Shown here: positions 24,422 to 33,448 of the stretch, one piece after another
How positions within the stretch are numbered: position 1 is the stretch's first letter
Layout of the letters: each line of letters opens with the position of its first letter
Origin: Curtobacterium sp. VKM Ac-1376
GTDB lineage: Bacteria; Actinomycetota; Actinomycetes; Actinomycetales; Microbacteriaceae
Assembly (NCBI RefSeq): GCF_015351025.1
Contig: NZ_JADKRV010000021.1
Location: 1 to 41,331, forward strand
Length of the DNA stretch: 41,331 bases
Reading direction: 5' to 3'
Program-made: the position numbers and the translations under genes
The notes under the pieces: model-generated
Seen by the model: the letters and a program-made list of their open reading frames with translations, nothing else
Told to the model about the DNA's origin: nothing
Databases searched by the model: none

Positions 24422-24829
24422 TCAGATCCGTGGCGGTCGCGCCAGCAGTTCGACCAGCGCTGACCGGAGCGCCGCGTCGTCCGGCAGGACCTCGCGCTCG
24501 ATGTGACGCGCGGTCTCCCACGCTGCGCGGCCGGTCGGTGTCACGTCGACGACCCGGCGTCGACGGTCGGCGGGGTGCGGGGATCGCTGCACCAGGCCGT
24601 CGCGCTCCATCCGCTCCAGCGTGCGTGACATCGTCTGCGGCTGCACCCGCGCGGTGCGGGCGATGGTGTCCGCGCCGGTGGGGCCGGTGCGGATGAGGAT
24701 GTCCATCGCGACCACCGCAGCGTGCGAGAGCCCGACGGCGCGGAGCCGCTCGTCCCAGTCGCGCTCGACCGACCGTGCCGCGGCGGAGAGCAGGCGCCCG
24801 AGTGGCCACTGCGCGGTCGTGTCCTCCAT
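24422..24829 (-). CDS. MarR family transcriptional regulator
   Basis: The 135-residue protein is a compact winged-helix MarR: HAAVVAMDILIRTG, ADTIARTARVQPQTMSRTLERMERDGLVQR, and the wing DRRRRVVDVTPTGRAAWE. MarR dimers bind palindromes and release DNA on ligand binding. It is divergent from an MMPL transporter, with two palindromes in the 77-bp gap, so it probably represses both itself and the transporter. TAGAAT ends 6 nt before the ATG. Confidence 0.9.
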   Translation of the reverse strand: MEDTTAQWPLGRLLSAAARSVERDWDERLRAVGLSHAAVVAMDILIRTGPTGADTIARTARVQPQTMSRTLERMERDGLVQRSPHPADRRRRVVDVTPTGRAAWETARHIEREVLPDDAALRSALVELLARPPRI

Positions 24830-24835
24830 CCCGTG

Positions 24836-24899
24836 ATTCTACGGTCGGCACGTGCCGCCGCCCGTCTAGTAATCAGCATGCTGACGATCGGTGTACGCT
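24836..24899. promoter_or_regulatory. Divergent MarR/MMPL promoter with two palindromes
   Basis: CGGCACGTGCCG (24846-24857) and TCAGCATGCTGA (24873-24884) are perfect 12-bp palindromes. TAGAAT (24841-24836, minus) serves marR and TACGCT (24894-24899, plus) serves the MMPL gene; both hexamers end 6-7 nt before the start codons. The TCAGCATGCTGA site lies just upstream of the MMPL -10 and is the likelier MarR operator. Confidence 0.6.
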
Positions 24900-24906
24900 C
24901 ACCGTC

Positions 24907-27054
24907 GTGCCCCGCTTCCTGCGCATCGTGGTCCCCGCACTCGTCATCGTGGTCTGGCTCGGGATCGCCTCGGTCGGCGGTCCCTTCTTCGGCAAGGTCT
25001 CCGAGGTCTCCACGAACGACCAGACCTCGTTCCTGCCGGCCTCGGCTGACGCCACGAAGGTGCAGGAGCGGTCCTCGGAGTTCCGCGAGGAGTCCGGCGC
25101 CCCCGCGATCGTCGTGCTCGAGCGCGACGGCGGCCTGTCGTCGTCCGACCTGACCGACGCGACGTCCCTCGCCACCACGCTGTCCGACCGCCAGGACGTC
25201 GAGGCCGTCAGCCCGGTGATCCCGAGCGAGGACGGCGACGCGGTCGAGATCGTCGCGACGCTCACCCAGGGCGCCGAGACCGGGGACGCGGTCGAGGCGA
25301 TCCGGGCCGACGTCGACGACGCGATCCCGTCCGGGGCGCACGGCTACGTCACCGGCCCGGCGGGCTTCACGGCCGACCTGACCGAGGCGTTCGCGGGGAT
25401 CGACGGGCTGCTGCTCGGGGTGGCGCTCGCCGCGGTCTTCGTGATCCTCATCATCGTGTACCGCTCACCCCTGCTCCCGATCCTCGTGCTCGGCACCGCG
25501 ACCTTCGCACTGTGTGCGTCGATCCTCGTGGTGTGGTGGCTCGCGAAGGCGGACATCGTCACCGTGAACGGCCAGGTGCAGGGCATCCTGTCGATCCTCG
25601 TCATCGGAGCGGCGACGGACTACGCGCTCCTCTACACCGCGCGGTTCCGCGAGGCCCTGCGCGATCACCGCACCGGCTGGGACGCGACGAGGGCCGCCCT
25701 GCGGGGGAGCCTCGAGCCGATCCTGGCCTCGGGTGGCACCGTCATCGTGGGAGTGCTCTGCCTGCTGCTCTCCGACCTCAACTCGAACAAGGCCCTGGGG
25801 CCGGTCGCCGCGATCGGCATCGCCTTCAGCCTGCTCGCCGCCCTGACGCTCCTGCCGGCGCTGCTGCTCGCCTTCCGACGCGCGGCGTTCTGGCCGCTCC
25901 GTCCCGCGCACGGCAGCGCCCACCCCGTGCTCACCGGACCCGACGCCCGGGGGGTGTGGGCGCGCGTCGGTCGGCTCGTCGCCCGTCGCTCCCGGGTCGT
26001 GTGGGTCGTCTGCACCGTCGGGCTGCTGGCGATGGGGGCCGGTCTCTTCGGGCTCGAGGCGGACGGCGTGCCGCAGAGCGACCTGATCATCGGCTCGTCG
26101 CAGGCCCGCGACGGCCAGGAGGTGCTGGCCGACCACTTCCCCGGCGGCTCCGGCAGCCCCGCGCAGGTCATCGCCGCCGAGCGGGACCTCGACCAGCTCG
26201 TCGCCGCGATCACCGCGGTCGGCGGCGTCGACGGGGTGGTCGCAGCGGTGAAGGACTCCCCGGCCGGCACCGTGCCGGTGACGGACGACGGCGACGGCGG
26301 TTCCACGGCAGGTCGCGGGGCGGCGGGCGCCTCCGCCGAGCCCACCGTCTCGCGCGGCGACGTCCTGCTCGAGGCCACACTGTCCGACCCGGCCGACTCC
26401 GACGCCGCGGAGCAGACCGTCCGCGACCTCCGCACCGCCGTCGAACGGGTCGACCACGGTGCGATCGTCGGGGGTGTCACCGCGACCGCCGTGGACACGA
26501 ACGACACCGGCATCCGCGACCGCACCCTGATCATCCCCGTGGTGCTCGTCGTGATCCTGCTGATCCTGATGCTCCTGCTCCGCAGCATCGTCGCCCCGCT
26601 CGTGCTGATCGGCAGCGTGATCGTGTCCTTCGCGGCGGCCCTCGGCGTCGGAGCGCTCGTCTTCGACCACGTGTTCCAGTTCCCGGGCGCCGACCCGAGC
26701 GTGCCGCTGTACTCGTTCGTGTTCCTCGTCGCGCTCGGCGTGGACTACAACATCTTCCTCATGACCCGGGTGCGTGAGGAAGCGCTGCAGCACGGTCCGC
26801 GCGAGGGCGTGCTCCGCGGTCTCGGCGTCACGGGCGGCGTGATCACGTCCGCCGGCATCGTGCTCGCCGCCACCTTCGCCGCCCTCGGGGTCATCCCGAT
26901 CCTGTTCCTCGTGCAGATCGCCTTCGTCGTGGCGTTCGGCGTCCTGCTCGACACCATCGTGGTCCGGTCCCTGCTCGTCCCGGCGCTGGCGTACGACCTC
27001 GGGCGTCACGCGTGGTGGCCGTCGCGCCTCTCGCGCACGAGCCCTGACATGTGA
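24907..27054 (+). CDS. MMPL/RND-type membrane transporter
   Basis: The 715-residue protein has the duplicated MMPL architecture: a first helix, an extracytoplasmic domain (about residues 30-160), a block of five to six helices (VFVILIIVYRSPLLPILVLGTATF, GAATDYALLYTARFREAL), then a repeat of the same plan (second porter domain about 400-540; ALGVDYNIFLMTRVREEAL). The paired D-Y motifs in the two blocks are the proton-relay sites of MmpL proteins. These pumps export lipids or drugs. GTG 24907 is chosen because the first helix starts there and TACGCT lies 7 nt upstream. Control by the divergent MarR suggests an inducible efflux role. Confidence 0.92.
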   Translation: MPRFLRIVVPALVIVVWLGIASVGGPFFGKVSEVSTNDQTSFLPASADATKVQERSSEFREESGAPAIVVLERDGGLSSSDLTDATSLATTLSDRQDVEAVSPVIPSEDGDAVEIVATLTQGAETGDAVEAIRADVDDAIPSGAHGYVTGPAGFTADLTEAFAGIDGLLLGVALAAVFVILIIVYRSPLLPILVLGTATFALCASILVVWWLAKADIVTVNGQVQGILSILVIGAATDYALLYTARFREALRDHRTGWDATRAALRGSLEPILASGGTVIVGVLCLLLSDLNSNKALGPVAAIGIAFSLLAALTLLPALLLAFRRAAFWPLRPAHGSAHPVLTGPDARGVWARVGRLVARRSRVVWVVCTVGLLAMGAGLFGLEADGVPQSDLIIGSSQARDGQEVLADHFPGGSGSPAQVIAAERDLDQLVAAITAVGGVDGVVAAVKDSPAGTVPVTDDGDGGSTAGRGAAGASAEPTVSRGDVLLEATLSDPADSDAAEQTVRDLRTAVERVDHGAIVGGVTATAVDTNDTGIRDRTLIIPVVLVVILLILMLLLRSIVAPLVLIGSVIVSFAAALGVGALVFDHVFQFPGADPSVPLYSFVFLVALGVDYNIFLMTRVREEALQHGPREGVLRGLGVTGGVITSAGIVLAATFAALGVIPILFLVQIAFVVAFGVLLDTIVVRSLLVPALAYDLGRHAWWPSRLSRTSPDM

Positions 27055-27066
27055 CACGCTCGGTCC

Positions 27067-27717
27067 ATGCCAGTTCCCTCGACGCAGCCCGCTGCCGAGC
27101 GCAAGCTCCTCCGTGACACCGTGCAGGACAAGATCCGCGACGCGATCATGGACGGCACGCTCGAGCCCGGAGAACGGCTCAACGACGACGACCTCATCGC
27201 GTGGCTCGGGGTCTCCCGCACCCCCATCCGCGAGGCACTCGCCGAGCTCGCCCGAGCCGGCCTGATCGAGATGGCACCCAACCGCTACACCCGGGTGGCG
27301 GCGCCGACCAAGGACGAGCTCTTGGACGCGTACCGCACGCTCGGCGTGATCTACGGCGGCGTCGTGCGGCTCGCGGTGCCCCGGTTCACCGATGCCCAGC
27401 GCAAGAAGATCGTGAAGATGCTCGACGACGTGCATGCGCGCGTCAGTGCCGACGAGCAGGACCAGATCGCCAGGGACGGCGCGAGCGTCTACTCGATGTG
27501 GGCCGACGCCTGCGGCAACCCCTCGCTCGTGCAGCTCTGCAACTCGACCACGGACGGCCTGTCGTTCAAGCTCCGCGTGCCGGAGCTCGCCGAGCTGGTG
27601 CCGGCGGACGTGATCCTGCCCGAGGTCGTGAAGCTCCGCGACGCGGTGGTCGCGAAGGACCCGATCGCGGCGGAGCTCGCGATGGAGGCGCTCCACCTGC
27701 TCCCGTCGCGCGACTAG
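27067..27717 (+). CDS. GntR family transcriptional regulator (FCD-like)
   Basis: The 216-residue protein has an N-terminal GntR winged helix (TVQDKIRDAIMDGTLEPGERLNDDDLIAWLGVSRTPIREALAELARAGLIEMAPNRYTRV) and a helical C-terminal domain resembling FCD, though the metal-binding histidines are not evident. It begins 12 nt after the MMPL stop, but CACGCT in that gap ends 6 nt before its ATG, so it may also be transcribed on its own. The target is unknown. A perfect 19-bp hairpin follows. Confidence 0.87.
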   Translation: MPVPSTQPAAERKLLRDTVQDKIRDAIMDGTLEPGERLNDDDLIAWLGVSRTPIREALAELARAGLIEMAPNRYTRVAAPTKDELLDAYRTLGVIYGGVVRLAVPRFTDAQRKKIVKMLDDVHARVSADEQDQIARDGASVYSMWADACGNPSLVQLCNSTTDGLSFKLRVPELAELVPADVILPEVVKLRDAVVAKDPIAAELAMEALHLLPSRD

Positions 27718-27731
27718 CGCGACCGCAGGCA

Positions 27732-27773
27732 GGACGGGAGGCCCGTGGCGACCCCGCCACGGGCCTCCCGTCC
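27732..27773. terminator. Terminator hairpin, repeat element C
   Basis: GGACGGGAGGCCCGTGGCG (27732-27750) pairs perfectly with its complement (27755-27773) over the loop ACCC. It follows the GntR gene and shares its core with element B at 11537. Confidence 0.8.
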
Positions 27774-27851
27774 CGTTCGTGACGGTGAGTACGAGGCAAG
27801 CTTCCAGGCTCATCCCATGTCCGCTGCGCGCGCTCCCGTTATGGTTTCCCG

Positions 27852-29345
27852 GTGAGCAACGAACCCGAGCAGACGACCGAGCCCGCGCACCGCGGCGCCG
27901 CGACGCCGCGCCACGGGCGCCAGAAGCGCCGGGCGGGTGTGGTGTTCCCGGCCGTGGCGGGGGTGCTCACCATGGCGCTCCTGCTCAGCGGCGGGTACGC
28001 GGCCTACGCCTACAACCGGCTGCAGGGCGGCGTCACCCGGATCGATGCGATCGCCGGGACCACGAGCGAGAAGGACGACGTCGACGGCAAGGCGCAGAAC
28101 ATCCTGCTCGTCGGTGACGACCACCGGCCGGACAACGCGACGCCGGAGCAGCTGGCCGAGCTGAGCACCCAGGACGACGGCGGTGGGACGAACACCGACA
28201 CGATGATCGTCTTGCACATCAACGCCGACGGCACCCAGGCGACGATGATCTCGTTCCCCCGCGACTCGTACGTCGACATCCCGGACGTCGGCAAGGGCAA
28301 GCTCAACAGCGCGTTCTACTACGGCACCCTCAACGGCGGCGGCGACACCGGCGGTGCGAAGTTGCTCATCAAGACCATCGAGAACCTGAGCGGCCTGTCC
28401 ATCGACCACTACGTGCGGGTCTCGCTGCTCGGCTTCTACCAGGTGGTGAAGGAGCTCGGGCCCGTCCAGGTGTGCCTGAAGCAGGCCACGAACGACCCCT
28501 ACTCCGGCGTGGACCTGCCAGCGGGCAAGTCGTCGCTGAACGCGAAGGAAGCGCTGTCCTTCGTGCGGCAGCGCCACGGTCTGCCGAACGGCGACCTCGA
28601 CCGCAACGTCCGCCAGCAGTACTTCCTGTCGCAGGAGGCCCGGAAGGTCCTGTCGGCCGGCACGCTCCTCAACCCGGTGAAGATGGGCAACATCCTCGGG
28701 GCGGTCGGGGACTCGATCCAGACCGACACCGACCTGCTGTCGCTCGCGAGCCAGATGCGGAACCTGCGGCCGGCGAACATCCAGTCGGCCACGATCCCGA
28801 CGCTCGGCACGCCCACCGTCTACGTGAACGGCTCGGCGCTGTCCATCGTCGAGGTCGACACGGTCGGGCTGCCCGCCTTCGTGCAGGGGCTGGTCGGCGA
28901 ACCCGAGGCGTACGCGAAGGCCGGGCGTGCGCAGCCCGCGAACACCTCGGTCACCGTGCTGAACGGCAGCGGGGTCGAGGGCGCAGCAACGGCGGCGGGT
29001 CAGGTCCTGACAGCGCGCGGTTTCCAGGTCGCCCCAGCCGGGACTTCGGCGACGACGAAGGCCACACAGGTCCAGTACCCGGCCGGCCAGGAGTCGCAGG
29101 CGAAGGCGATCGCGGCCGTCGTGCCCGGCGCCGTCGCGGTCCGGACCAGTGGCGCGACGGGGGTCACGCTCGTCCTCGGCACCGACGGCAAGGCCGTCAC
29201 GGCAGTCAGTGAGCCGAGCGCCGCGGCATCGACACCCGCTGCCGGCGACACGGAGTCGAAGCCGACGAAGGAGCCGTCCAAGGAGTCGTCGCCGAAGTCG
29301 ACCGACGTGCACAACTACGGCACGGACGACACCTGCATCTACTGA
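27852..29345 (+). CDS. LCP family protein with C-terminal LytR_C domain
   Basis: The 497-residue protein has a basic N-terminus, one membrane anchor (about residues 35-58), an LCP domain (about 85-270: NILLVGDDHRPDNA, NTDTMIVLHINADGTQATMISFPRDSYVDIP, GKGKLNSAFYYG, LSFVRQRHGLPNGDLDRNVRQQ), and a LytR_C domain (about 355-440, TSVTVLNGSGVEGAATAAGQVLTARGF). A Ser/Lys-rich tail (TESKPTKEPSKESSPKS) ends with a lone Cys (DDTCIY). It is likely a second wall-polymer ligase. TATGGT ends 6 nt before the GTG start, indicating a leaderless mRNA. Confidence 0.92.
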   Translation: MSNEPEQTTEPAHRGAATPRHGRQKRRAGVVFPAVAGVLTMALLLSGGYAAYAYNRLQGGVTRIDAIAGTTSEKDDVDGKAQNILLVGDDHRPDNATPEQLAELSTQDDGGGTNTDTMIVLHINADGTQATMISFPRDSYVDIPDVGKGKLNSAFYYGTLNGGGDTGGAKLLIKTIENLSGLSIDHYVRVSLLGFYQVVKELGPVQVCLKQATNDPYSGVDLPAGKSSLNAKEALSFVRQRHGLPNGDLDRNVRQQYFLSQEARKVLSAGTLLNPVKMGNILGAVGDSIQTDTDLLSLASQMRNLRPANIQSATIPTLGTPTVYVNGSALSIVEVDTVGLPAFVQGLVGEPEAYAKAGRAQPANTSVTVLNGSGVEGAATAAGQVLTARGFQVAPAGTSATTKATQVQYPAGQESQAKAIAAVVPGAVAVRTSGATGVTLVLGTDGKAVTAVSEPSAAASTPAAGDTESKPTKEPSKESSPKSTDVHNYGTDDTCIY

Positions 29346-29383
29346 TGGGAACGGCTCAGGAACCGCGTCGGTAGGTTCGTGGG

Positions 29384-30166
29384 GTGACCAGCGCCGCACG
29401 CCCGATCGTCCTGATGACCTACAACATCAAGAACCCGGACCCCGCGCACGACTGGCCGGCCCGGCTACCGGTCGTGCTCGACGTCATCCGCCGGCACGAT
29501 CCGGACCTGCTGTGCGTGCAGGAGGCGTTCGGGCACCAGATGGACGACCTGCGTGCCGGGCTGCCGGACCACGCGGACCTCGGGCAGGGGCGCGAGGGCG
29601 GCGACGCGGGGGAGCACGCCGCCGTGTTCTACCGCCGTGATCGGTTCCGCCCGGCCGACGAGGGATCGTTCTGGCTGTCCGACACCCCGGACGAGCCGGT
29701 CTCGAACACCTGGGGCAGCCTGTACCCGCGGATCGCGAACCACGCCCGGTTCCTCGACGCCGAGGGGGCCGCGTTCACCCTGCTCACCACGCACCTGGAC
29801 CACGAGCCCGGGCCGCACGGCGACGAGGTCCGGGGGCGGAGCGCCGCCCTCATCGTCGAGCGACTGGCCGGCACCTCCGGTCCCGTGGTGTTCGCGGGGG
29901 ACTGCAACGAACCCGCGGGGACCGGCGCGGCGTCGCGCGTGTTCGCCGAGGCTGGGTTCGACGACGCCTGGCTGGCCGCCGGTGACCCGTCCGACCGCAC
30001 CGCGTCGTTCAACGACTGGCAGCCGCCCGTCGATTCCGGGGAACGGATCGACTGGGTGCTGACCCGTGGCGTCAGTGGCGTGGACCGCGTCATGATCGAC
30101 CACGACGGCCCGGAGACGTGGTTCGCCAGCGACCACTTCCCGGTGGTCGCGACGCTGCGCGTCTGA
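29384..30166 (+). CDS. Endonuclease/exonuclease/phosphatase family protein
   Basis: The 260-residue EEP-fold hydrolase has MTYNIKNPD, LCVQEAFG (metal-binding Glu), LLTTHLDHEP, FAGDCNEPAG (Asp and Asn) and the C-terminal SDHFPVVATL (catalytic Asp-His). There is no signal peptide. Members hydrolyse phosphodiesters in nucleic acids, lipids or small molecules; the substrate is not predictable here. TAGGTT ends 6 nt before the GTG. It is convergent with a secreted orphan protein. Confidence 0.88.
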   Translation: MTSAARPIVLMTYNIKNPDPAHDWPARLPVVLDVIRRHDPDLLCVQEAFGHQMDDLRAGLPDHADLGQGREGGDAGEHAAVFYRRDRFRPADEGSFWLSDTPDEPVSNTWGSLYPRIANHARFLDAEGAAFTLLTTHLDHEPGPHGDEVRGRSAALIVERLAGTSGPVVFAGDCNEPAGTGAASRVFAEAGFDDAWLAAGDPSDRTASFNDWQPPVDSGERIDWVLTRGVSGVDRVMIDHDGPETWFASDHFPVVATLRV

Positions 30167-30193
30167 CGGCCCGCAGCCCGACGGTTCGCGGGG

Positions 30194-30943
30194 TCAGCAG
30201 CTCCGCTGCGCGTGGACCGGCATCGGGGAGCCGAGCACCGTGACGGTCGTCTCGTTCGTCAAGGCCGACACCCCGTTCGTGCCGGAGTCGGCGCCGTCAG
30301 GGGTCGTCGACAGACGGGGCTCGTCGTCGGCGTGTTCGGCGCCCCACCCCTCGCGCAGCAGCAGCTGCCAGGCACGCGAGTCGTCGGAGCCGTAGGACAC
30401 CCGTTCCGAGTGCGGTGCGTCGGCGATCTCGTTCGCGATGTCGTCGCCGACCTGGATCCCGTCCGGCCCGCTCAGGTCGATCTCGGCGCCGAGCTTGCTG
30501 CGCACGGAGTCGCGCAGGATCCGGATCTCGACGGCGTTGCCCGCCGCCGCGTCGGTCTTCAGGGCCGCGACCCGGACAGCTCCGCCCCACGTGGAGGTCG
30601 TGCCGGCCGAGAAGCACGCGCCACCGTCGCCCTCGGCGGTCTGCGTGCGCGAGGGCGTGCCGAGCAGTCGGTCGAGCAGGCTGACGGTCAGGTGGGAGTC
30701 GCGCATCGAGGACTCGACGACGGTCTTGCCGCCGTTGCGGAGCACCAGGGCCTCGGCGTCGAGCTCGATCGAGTCCACCCGGCGGAGCTTCGCGTTCGAC
30801 ACGCGCACGGGTGCGGCGTCGTACGAGGTGTCCGCCGCGACGGCCGCGTCCGCCCCGAGCCCGGTGACGCCGTCGGTCGCGAGCGCACCGGCCGAGAAGG
30901 CCAGCACGGCAGCGCCGAGCGCCAGCAGGGTCCGAGGAGTCAC
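30194..30943 (-). CDS. Secreted hypothetical protein
   Basis: I do not recognise this 249-residue protein. It begins with a clear signal peptide (TLLALGAAVLAFSAGALA), then a mixed domain of likely beta strands (VDSIELDAEALVLRNGGKTVVESSMRDSHLTVSLLDRLLG). A Cys in GGACFSAG may pair with the C-terminal Cys (QRSC). GTG 30943 has TACCGT 6 nt upstream. The codon use is typical of the window, so it is a real gene. Confidence 0.75.
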   Translation of the reverse strand: MTPRTLLALGAAVLAFSAGALATDGVTGLGADAAVAADTSYDAAPVRVSNAKLRRVDSIELDAEALVLRNGGKTVVESSMRDSHLTVSLLDRLLGTPSRTQTAEGDGGACFSAGTTSTWGGAVRVAALKTDAAAGNAVEIRILRDSVRSKLGAEIDLSGPDGIQVGDDIANEIADAPHSERVSYGSDDSRAWQLLLREGWGAEHADDEPRLSTTPDGADSGTNGVSALTNETTVTVLGSPMPVHAQRSC

Positions 30944-31142
30944 CGTTCGACGGTACGACCTCGCTCCACACAGAACGACAGGTGTTACCGAATCGGAGCC
31001 TGCCCGTCACCGGACCGTGACCTTCGAGGATCCGCCGGCACCGGCTCGCGAACGGGACCGAACGGCCGACGCAGGCCGCTCTGCGCACCGGGGGACAGCC
31101 TCCTGGACGGGTCTGCGCGACCCCCTGCGTACCGTCGGCGAC

Positions 31143-32069
31143 ATGACGGACCAGCAGAACGACCAGACCGGGCCTGACCAGTACGTGATGCAGGACCCCA
31201 CGAAGATGTACGCCGACAAGAAGCCCGACGAGCAGTACCTCGAGGGCGCCGGTACCGACGCCGAGATGGCGCAGAACGTCCCCGCCGACCACGGCGAGGA
31301 CACCTACCGCGGCTCGGGTCGGCTGGCCGGCCGCAGAGCCCTCATCACCGGCGGCGACTCCGGCATCGGCGCAGCCGTGGCGATCGCCTACGCGCGCGAG
31401 GGCGCCGACGTCGCGATCTCGTACCTGCCCGAGGAGCAGGAGGACGCCGACCGCATCGTCGGCCTCATCGAGGCGGCCGGCCGCAAGGCCGTGACGCTGC
31501 CCGGTGACATCACCTCGCTCGAGGTCTGCGAGCAGATCGTCGCCGACGCCGTCGAGCAGCTCGGTGGCCTCGACATCCTGGTGAACAACGCCGGCAAGCA
31601 GCAGAACATCGACGACATCACGAAGATCTCGGACGAGGAGTTCGACGAGACCTTCAAGACGAACGCCTACGCGACCTTCCGCATCACCAAGGCCGCGGTC
31701 CCGCACCTGCAGCCGGGGTCGACCATCATCAACACCACGTCGATCCAGGCGTACGCGCCGTCGCCGCACCTGGTGCACTACGCCGCCACGAAGGCGACCG
31801 TGAACAACCTGGCGAAGGGTCTGGCGGCGCAGCTCGCACCGAAGGGCATCCGTGTGAACGCGGTTGCTCCCGGCCCCATCTGGACCCCGCTGCAGCCCGC
31901 CGGTGGCCAGCCGCCGGAGGCGCTGCCGAGCGCCGGTGAGCAGACCTACCTCGGTCGCTGGGGGCAGCCGGCCGAGCTCGCACCCGCCTACGTGTTCCTG
32001 GCGAGCGGTGAGTCGTCGTACGTCGTGGGCGAGACGCTGCACGTCGACGGCGGGATGCCCACGCCGTAG
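31143..32069 (+). CDS. SDR family oxidoreductase, YdaD-like general stress type
   Basis: The 308-residue SDR has the long N-terminal tail of the YdaD/YhdF group (YADKKPDEQYLEGAGTDAEM), ITGGDSGIGAAV for cofactor binding, an intact NNAG, and catalytic Ser (TSIQAYAPSP), Tyr and Lys (YAATK). It is a clear paralogue of the SDR at 2656, with the same tail, spacing and GPIWTPLQP segment. TACCGT ends 7 nt before the ATG. Relatives are general-stress genes of unknown substrate. Confidence 0.9.
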   Translation: MTDQQNDQTGPDQYVMQDPTKMYADKKPDEQYLEGAGTDAEMAQNVPADHGEDTYRGSGRLAGRRALITGGDSGIGAAVAIAYAREGADVAISYLPEEQEDADRIVGLIEAAGRKAVTLPGDITSLEVCEQIVADAVEQLGGLDILVNNAGKQQNIDDITKISDEEFDETFKTNAYATFRITKAAVPHLQPGSTIINTTSIQAYAPSPHLVHYAATKATVNNLAKGLAAQLAPKGIRVNAVAPGPIWTPLQPAGGQPPEALPSAGEQTYLGRWGQPAELAPAYVFLASGESSYVVGETLHVDGGMPTP

Positions 32070-32087
32070 GCCAGCGGAAGTCCGACG

Positions 32088-32147
32088 GAACCAGGTTCCG
32101 GACACAGCACCGTGCAGTGGCGCGGTGCGGTGTCCGGAACCTGGTTC
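32088..32147. terminator. Large bidirectional hairpin after the stress SDR
   Basis: GAACCAGGTTCCGGACAC (32088-32105) pairs perfectly with GTGTCCGGAACCTGGTTC (32130-32147); inside, GCACCG (32107-32112) pairs with CGGTGC (32123-32128). It lies between the convergent SDR and orphan genes. Confidence 0.75.
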
Positions 32148-32166
32148 TCTTCGTGCGGGCGCCGCC

Positions 32167-32526
32167 TCAGCAGGCGACCGACCGTGCCATCCGTTCGAGG
32201 AGTTCGCGCGCGGAGAGCGCGGCGGCGAGTTCGACCTCGACGGGGTTGATGCCGATCGCGTGCTCGAACGCGCGTCGCCTCACCTGGTCGACGATCGGCA
32301 CCTCGGGGCGCTGGGGCAGCACGGCGATGGCCCGCGCGGCCGCGTCGAACGCTCCCGACGGGCGCCCGAGCTGTTCCCACATCGTGCGGACGTCGTGCGC
32401 GACCTGGTCGGGGTCGCCACCGAACTCGAAGCCGGCCGAGGCCATGGTGGCGAGTCCCTGCGCGGTGGGGTCGTTCGGGGTCATGTCCGGCATCGTCACA
32501 CGGATCACCGCGAACACGCTGGGCAT
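32167..32526 (-). CDS. Hypothetical protein
   Basis: I do not recognise this 119-residue protein. It is soluble and mostly helical (QVAHDVRTMWEQLGR, FDAAARAIAVLP, VELAAALSARELLERMARSVAC), with no signal peptide. The start is uncertain: ATG 32526, 32493 and 32484 are all in frame, and none has a good upstream site. It is divergent from the TetR gene at a distance of 143 bp, so it may be a TetR target. Confidence 0.6.
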   Translation of the reverse strand: MPSVFAVIRVTMPDMTPNDPTAQGLATMASAGFEFGGDPDQVAHDVRTMWEQLGRPSGAFDAAARAIAVLPQRPEVPIVDQVRRRAFEHAIGINPVEVELAAALSARELLERMARSVAC

Positions 32527-32669
32527 GGTGCGCTGCTGCCCGGTCTGTCCCCCCTTGTGCCGACACCCGGACCGGGGATGCTGGTGTCCCCCGTTCTGCG
32601 TTTGGATGGACGTGTGCCCCCGAGCCGGGGCGACTCGGACAGGACGTCCGCGGGACGACGGAGGGCACG

Positions 32670-33353
32670 ATGCTCGAACACACCAGCGCCGACACGCGAG
32701 CGGCCGCAGCGGCGGCCGCGACCCTGCACCTCCGGATCATGATCGTGGGCGCGACCGTCGACCTGCTCCGCGACGTCCCGTTCCACGAGGCCCGGCCCGT
32801 GCAGGTCGCCGAGCGCACGGGCATCTCGGTCGCGGAGCTCGAGCAGCACTTCCCGTCGTGGGACGGCCTGGTGCTCGCCGCGCTGGACCGCTGGAACGGC
32901 GCCCGCATGGACGAGGTGACGCGCGAGGTCGCCGACGGGTCCACCGTGGACCTGCTGCGCGCGATCGTGGCCTCGAACGCCGAGGACCCCGCCCTGATGC
33001 GACTGCTCGTCGCGCTGCTGTCCGTTGCGGGCAACCCGCAGCACCCGATGTCGACCTACCTGCGCTCGCGGTACCAGCTGTTCTTCGCGCAGGTCAAGCG
33101 CGGCCTCGAGCGGGACATCGCCGTCGGACGCGCCCCGCACACGATGGATCCCCGCCGGGGTGCCGAGCAGCTCATCGCACTGTACGAGGGACTGCAGCTG
33201 CAGGCCCTGCTGCGGTCCGAGCTCGACCTCGTGCCGGCGTTCGACCGCGCCGTCGCCCGGCTCGAGCGCGGCTGGATGGAGCGGTACCAGCCGCAGGCGG
33301 CCCGCCGTCTGGCGACGTGGAGTGACGGCGACGACGGCAGCTGGGAGCTCTGA
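32670..33353 (+). CDS. TetR family transcriptional regulator
   Basis: The 227-residue protein has a TetR-type N-terminal helix-turn-helix (TVDLLRDVPFHEARPVQVAERTGISVAELEQHFPSWDGLVLAALDRW, residues about 27-75) and a helical BetI-like ligand domain (PALMRLLVALLSVAGNPQHPMSTYLRSRYQLFFAQVKRGLER). GGAGG precedes the ATG. Its HTH is somewhat divergent from the family consensus. The ligand is unknown. The divergent orphan at 32526 is the nearest candidate target. Confidence 0.85.
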   Translation: MLEHTSADTRAAAAAAATLHLRIMIVGATVDLLRDVPFHEARPVQVAERTGISVAELEQHFPSWDGLVLAALDRWNGARMDEVTREVADGSTVDLLRAIVASNAEDPALMRLLVALLSVAGNPQHPMSTYLRSRYQLFFAQVKRGLERDIAVGRAPHTMDPRRGAEQLIALYEGLQLQALLRSELDLVPAFDRAVARLERGWMERYQPQAARRLATWSDGDDGSWEL

Positions 33354-33448
33354 CCGGCTCGTCGATCGTCCGCGGAGCGCGTGCCTCCGTCGTCGTGCAG
33401 GGGCTTCCGGGTACTCCGTGGAGACGCAATCCGACGGAAGGAACCGAC

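Noticed and set aside
25465..27813. 782-codon minus-strand open frame opposite the MMPL and GntR genes
   Set aside because: Shadow frame with low-complexity composition; the plus-strand genes have clear domains.
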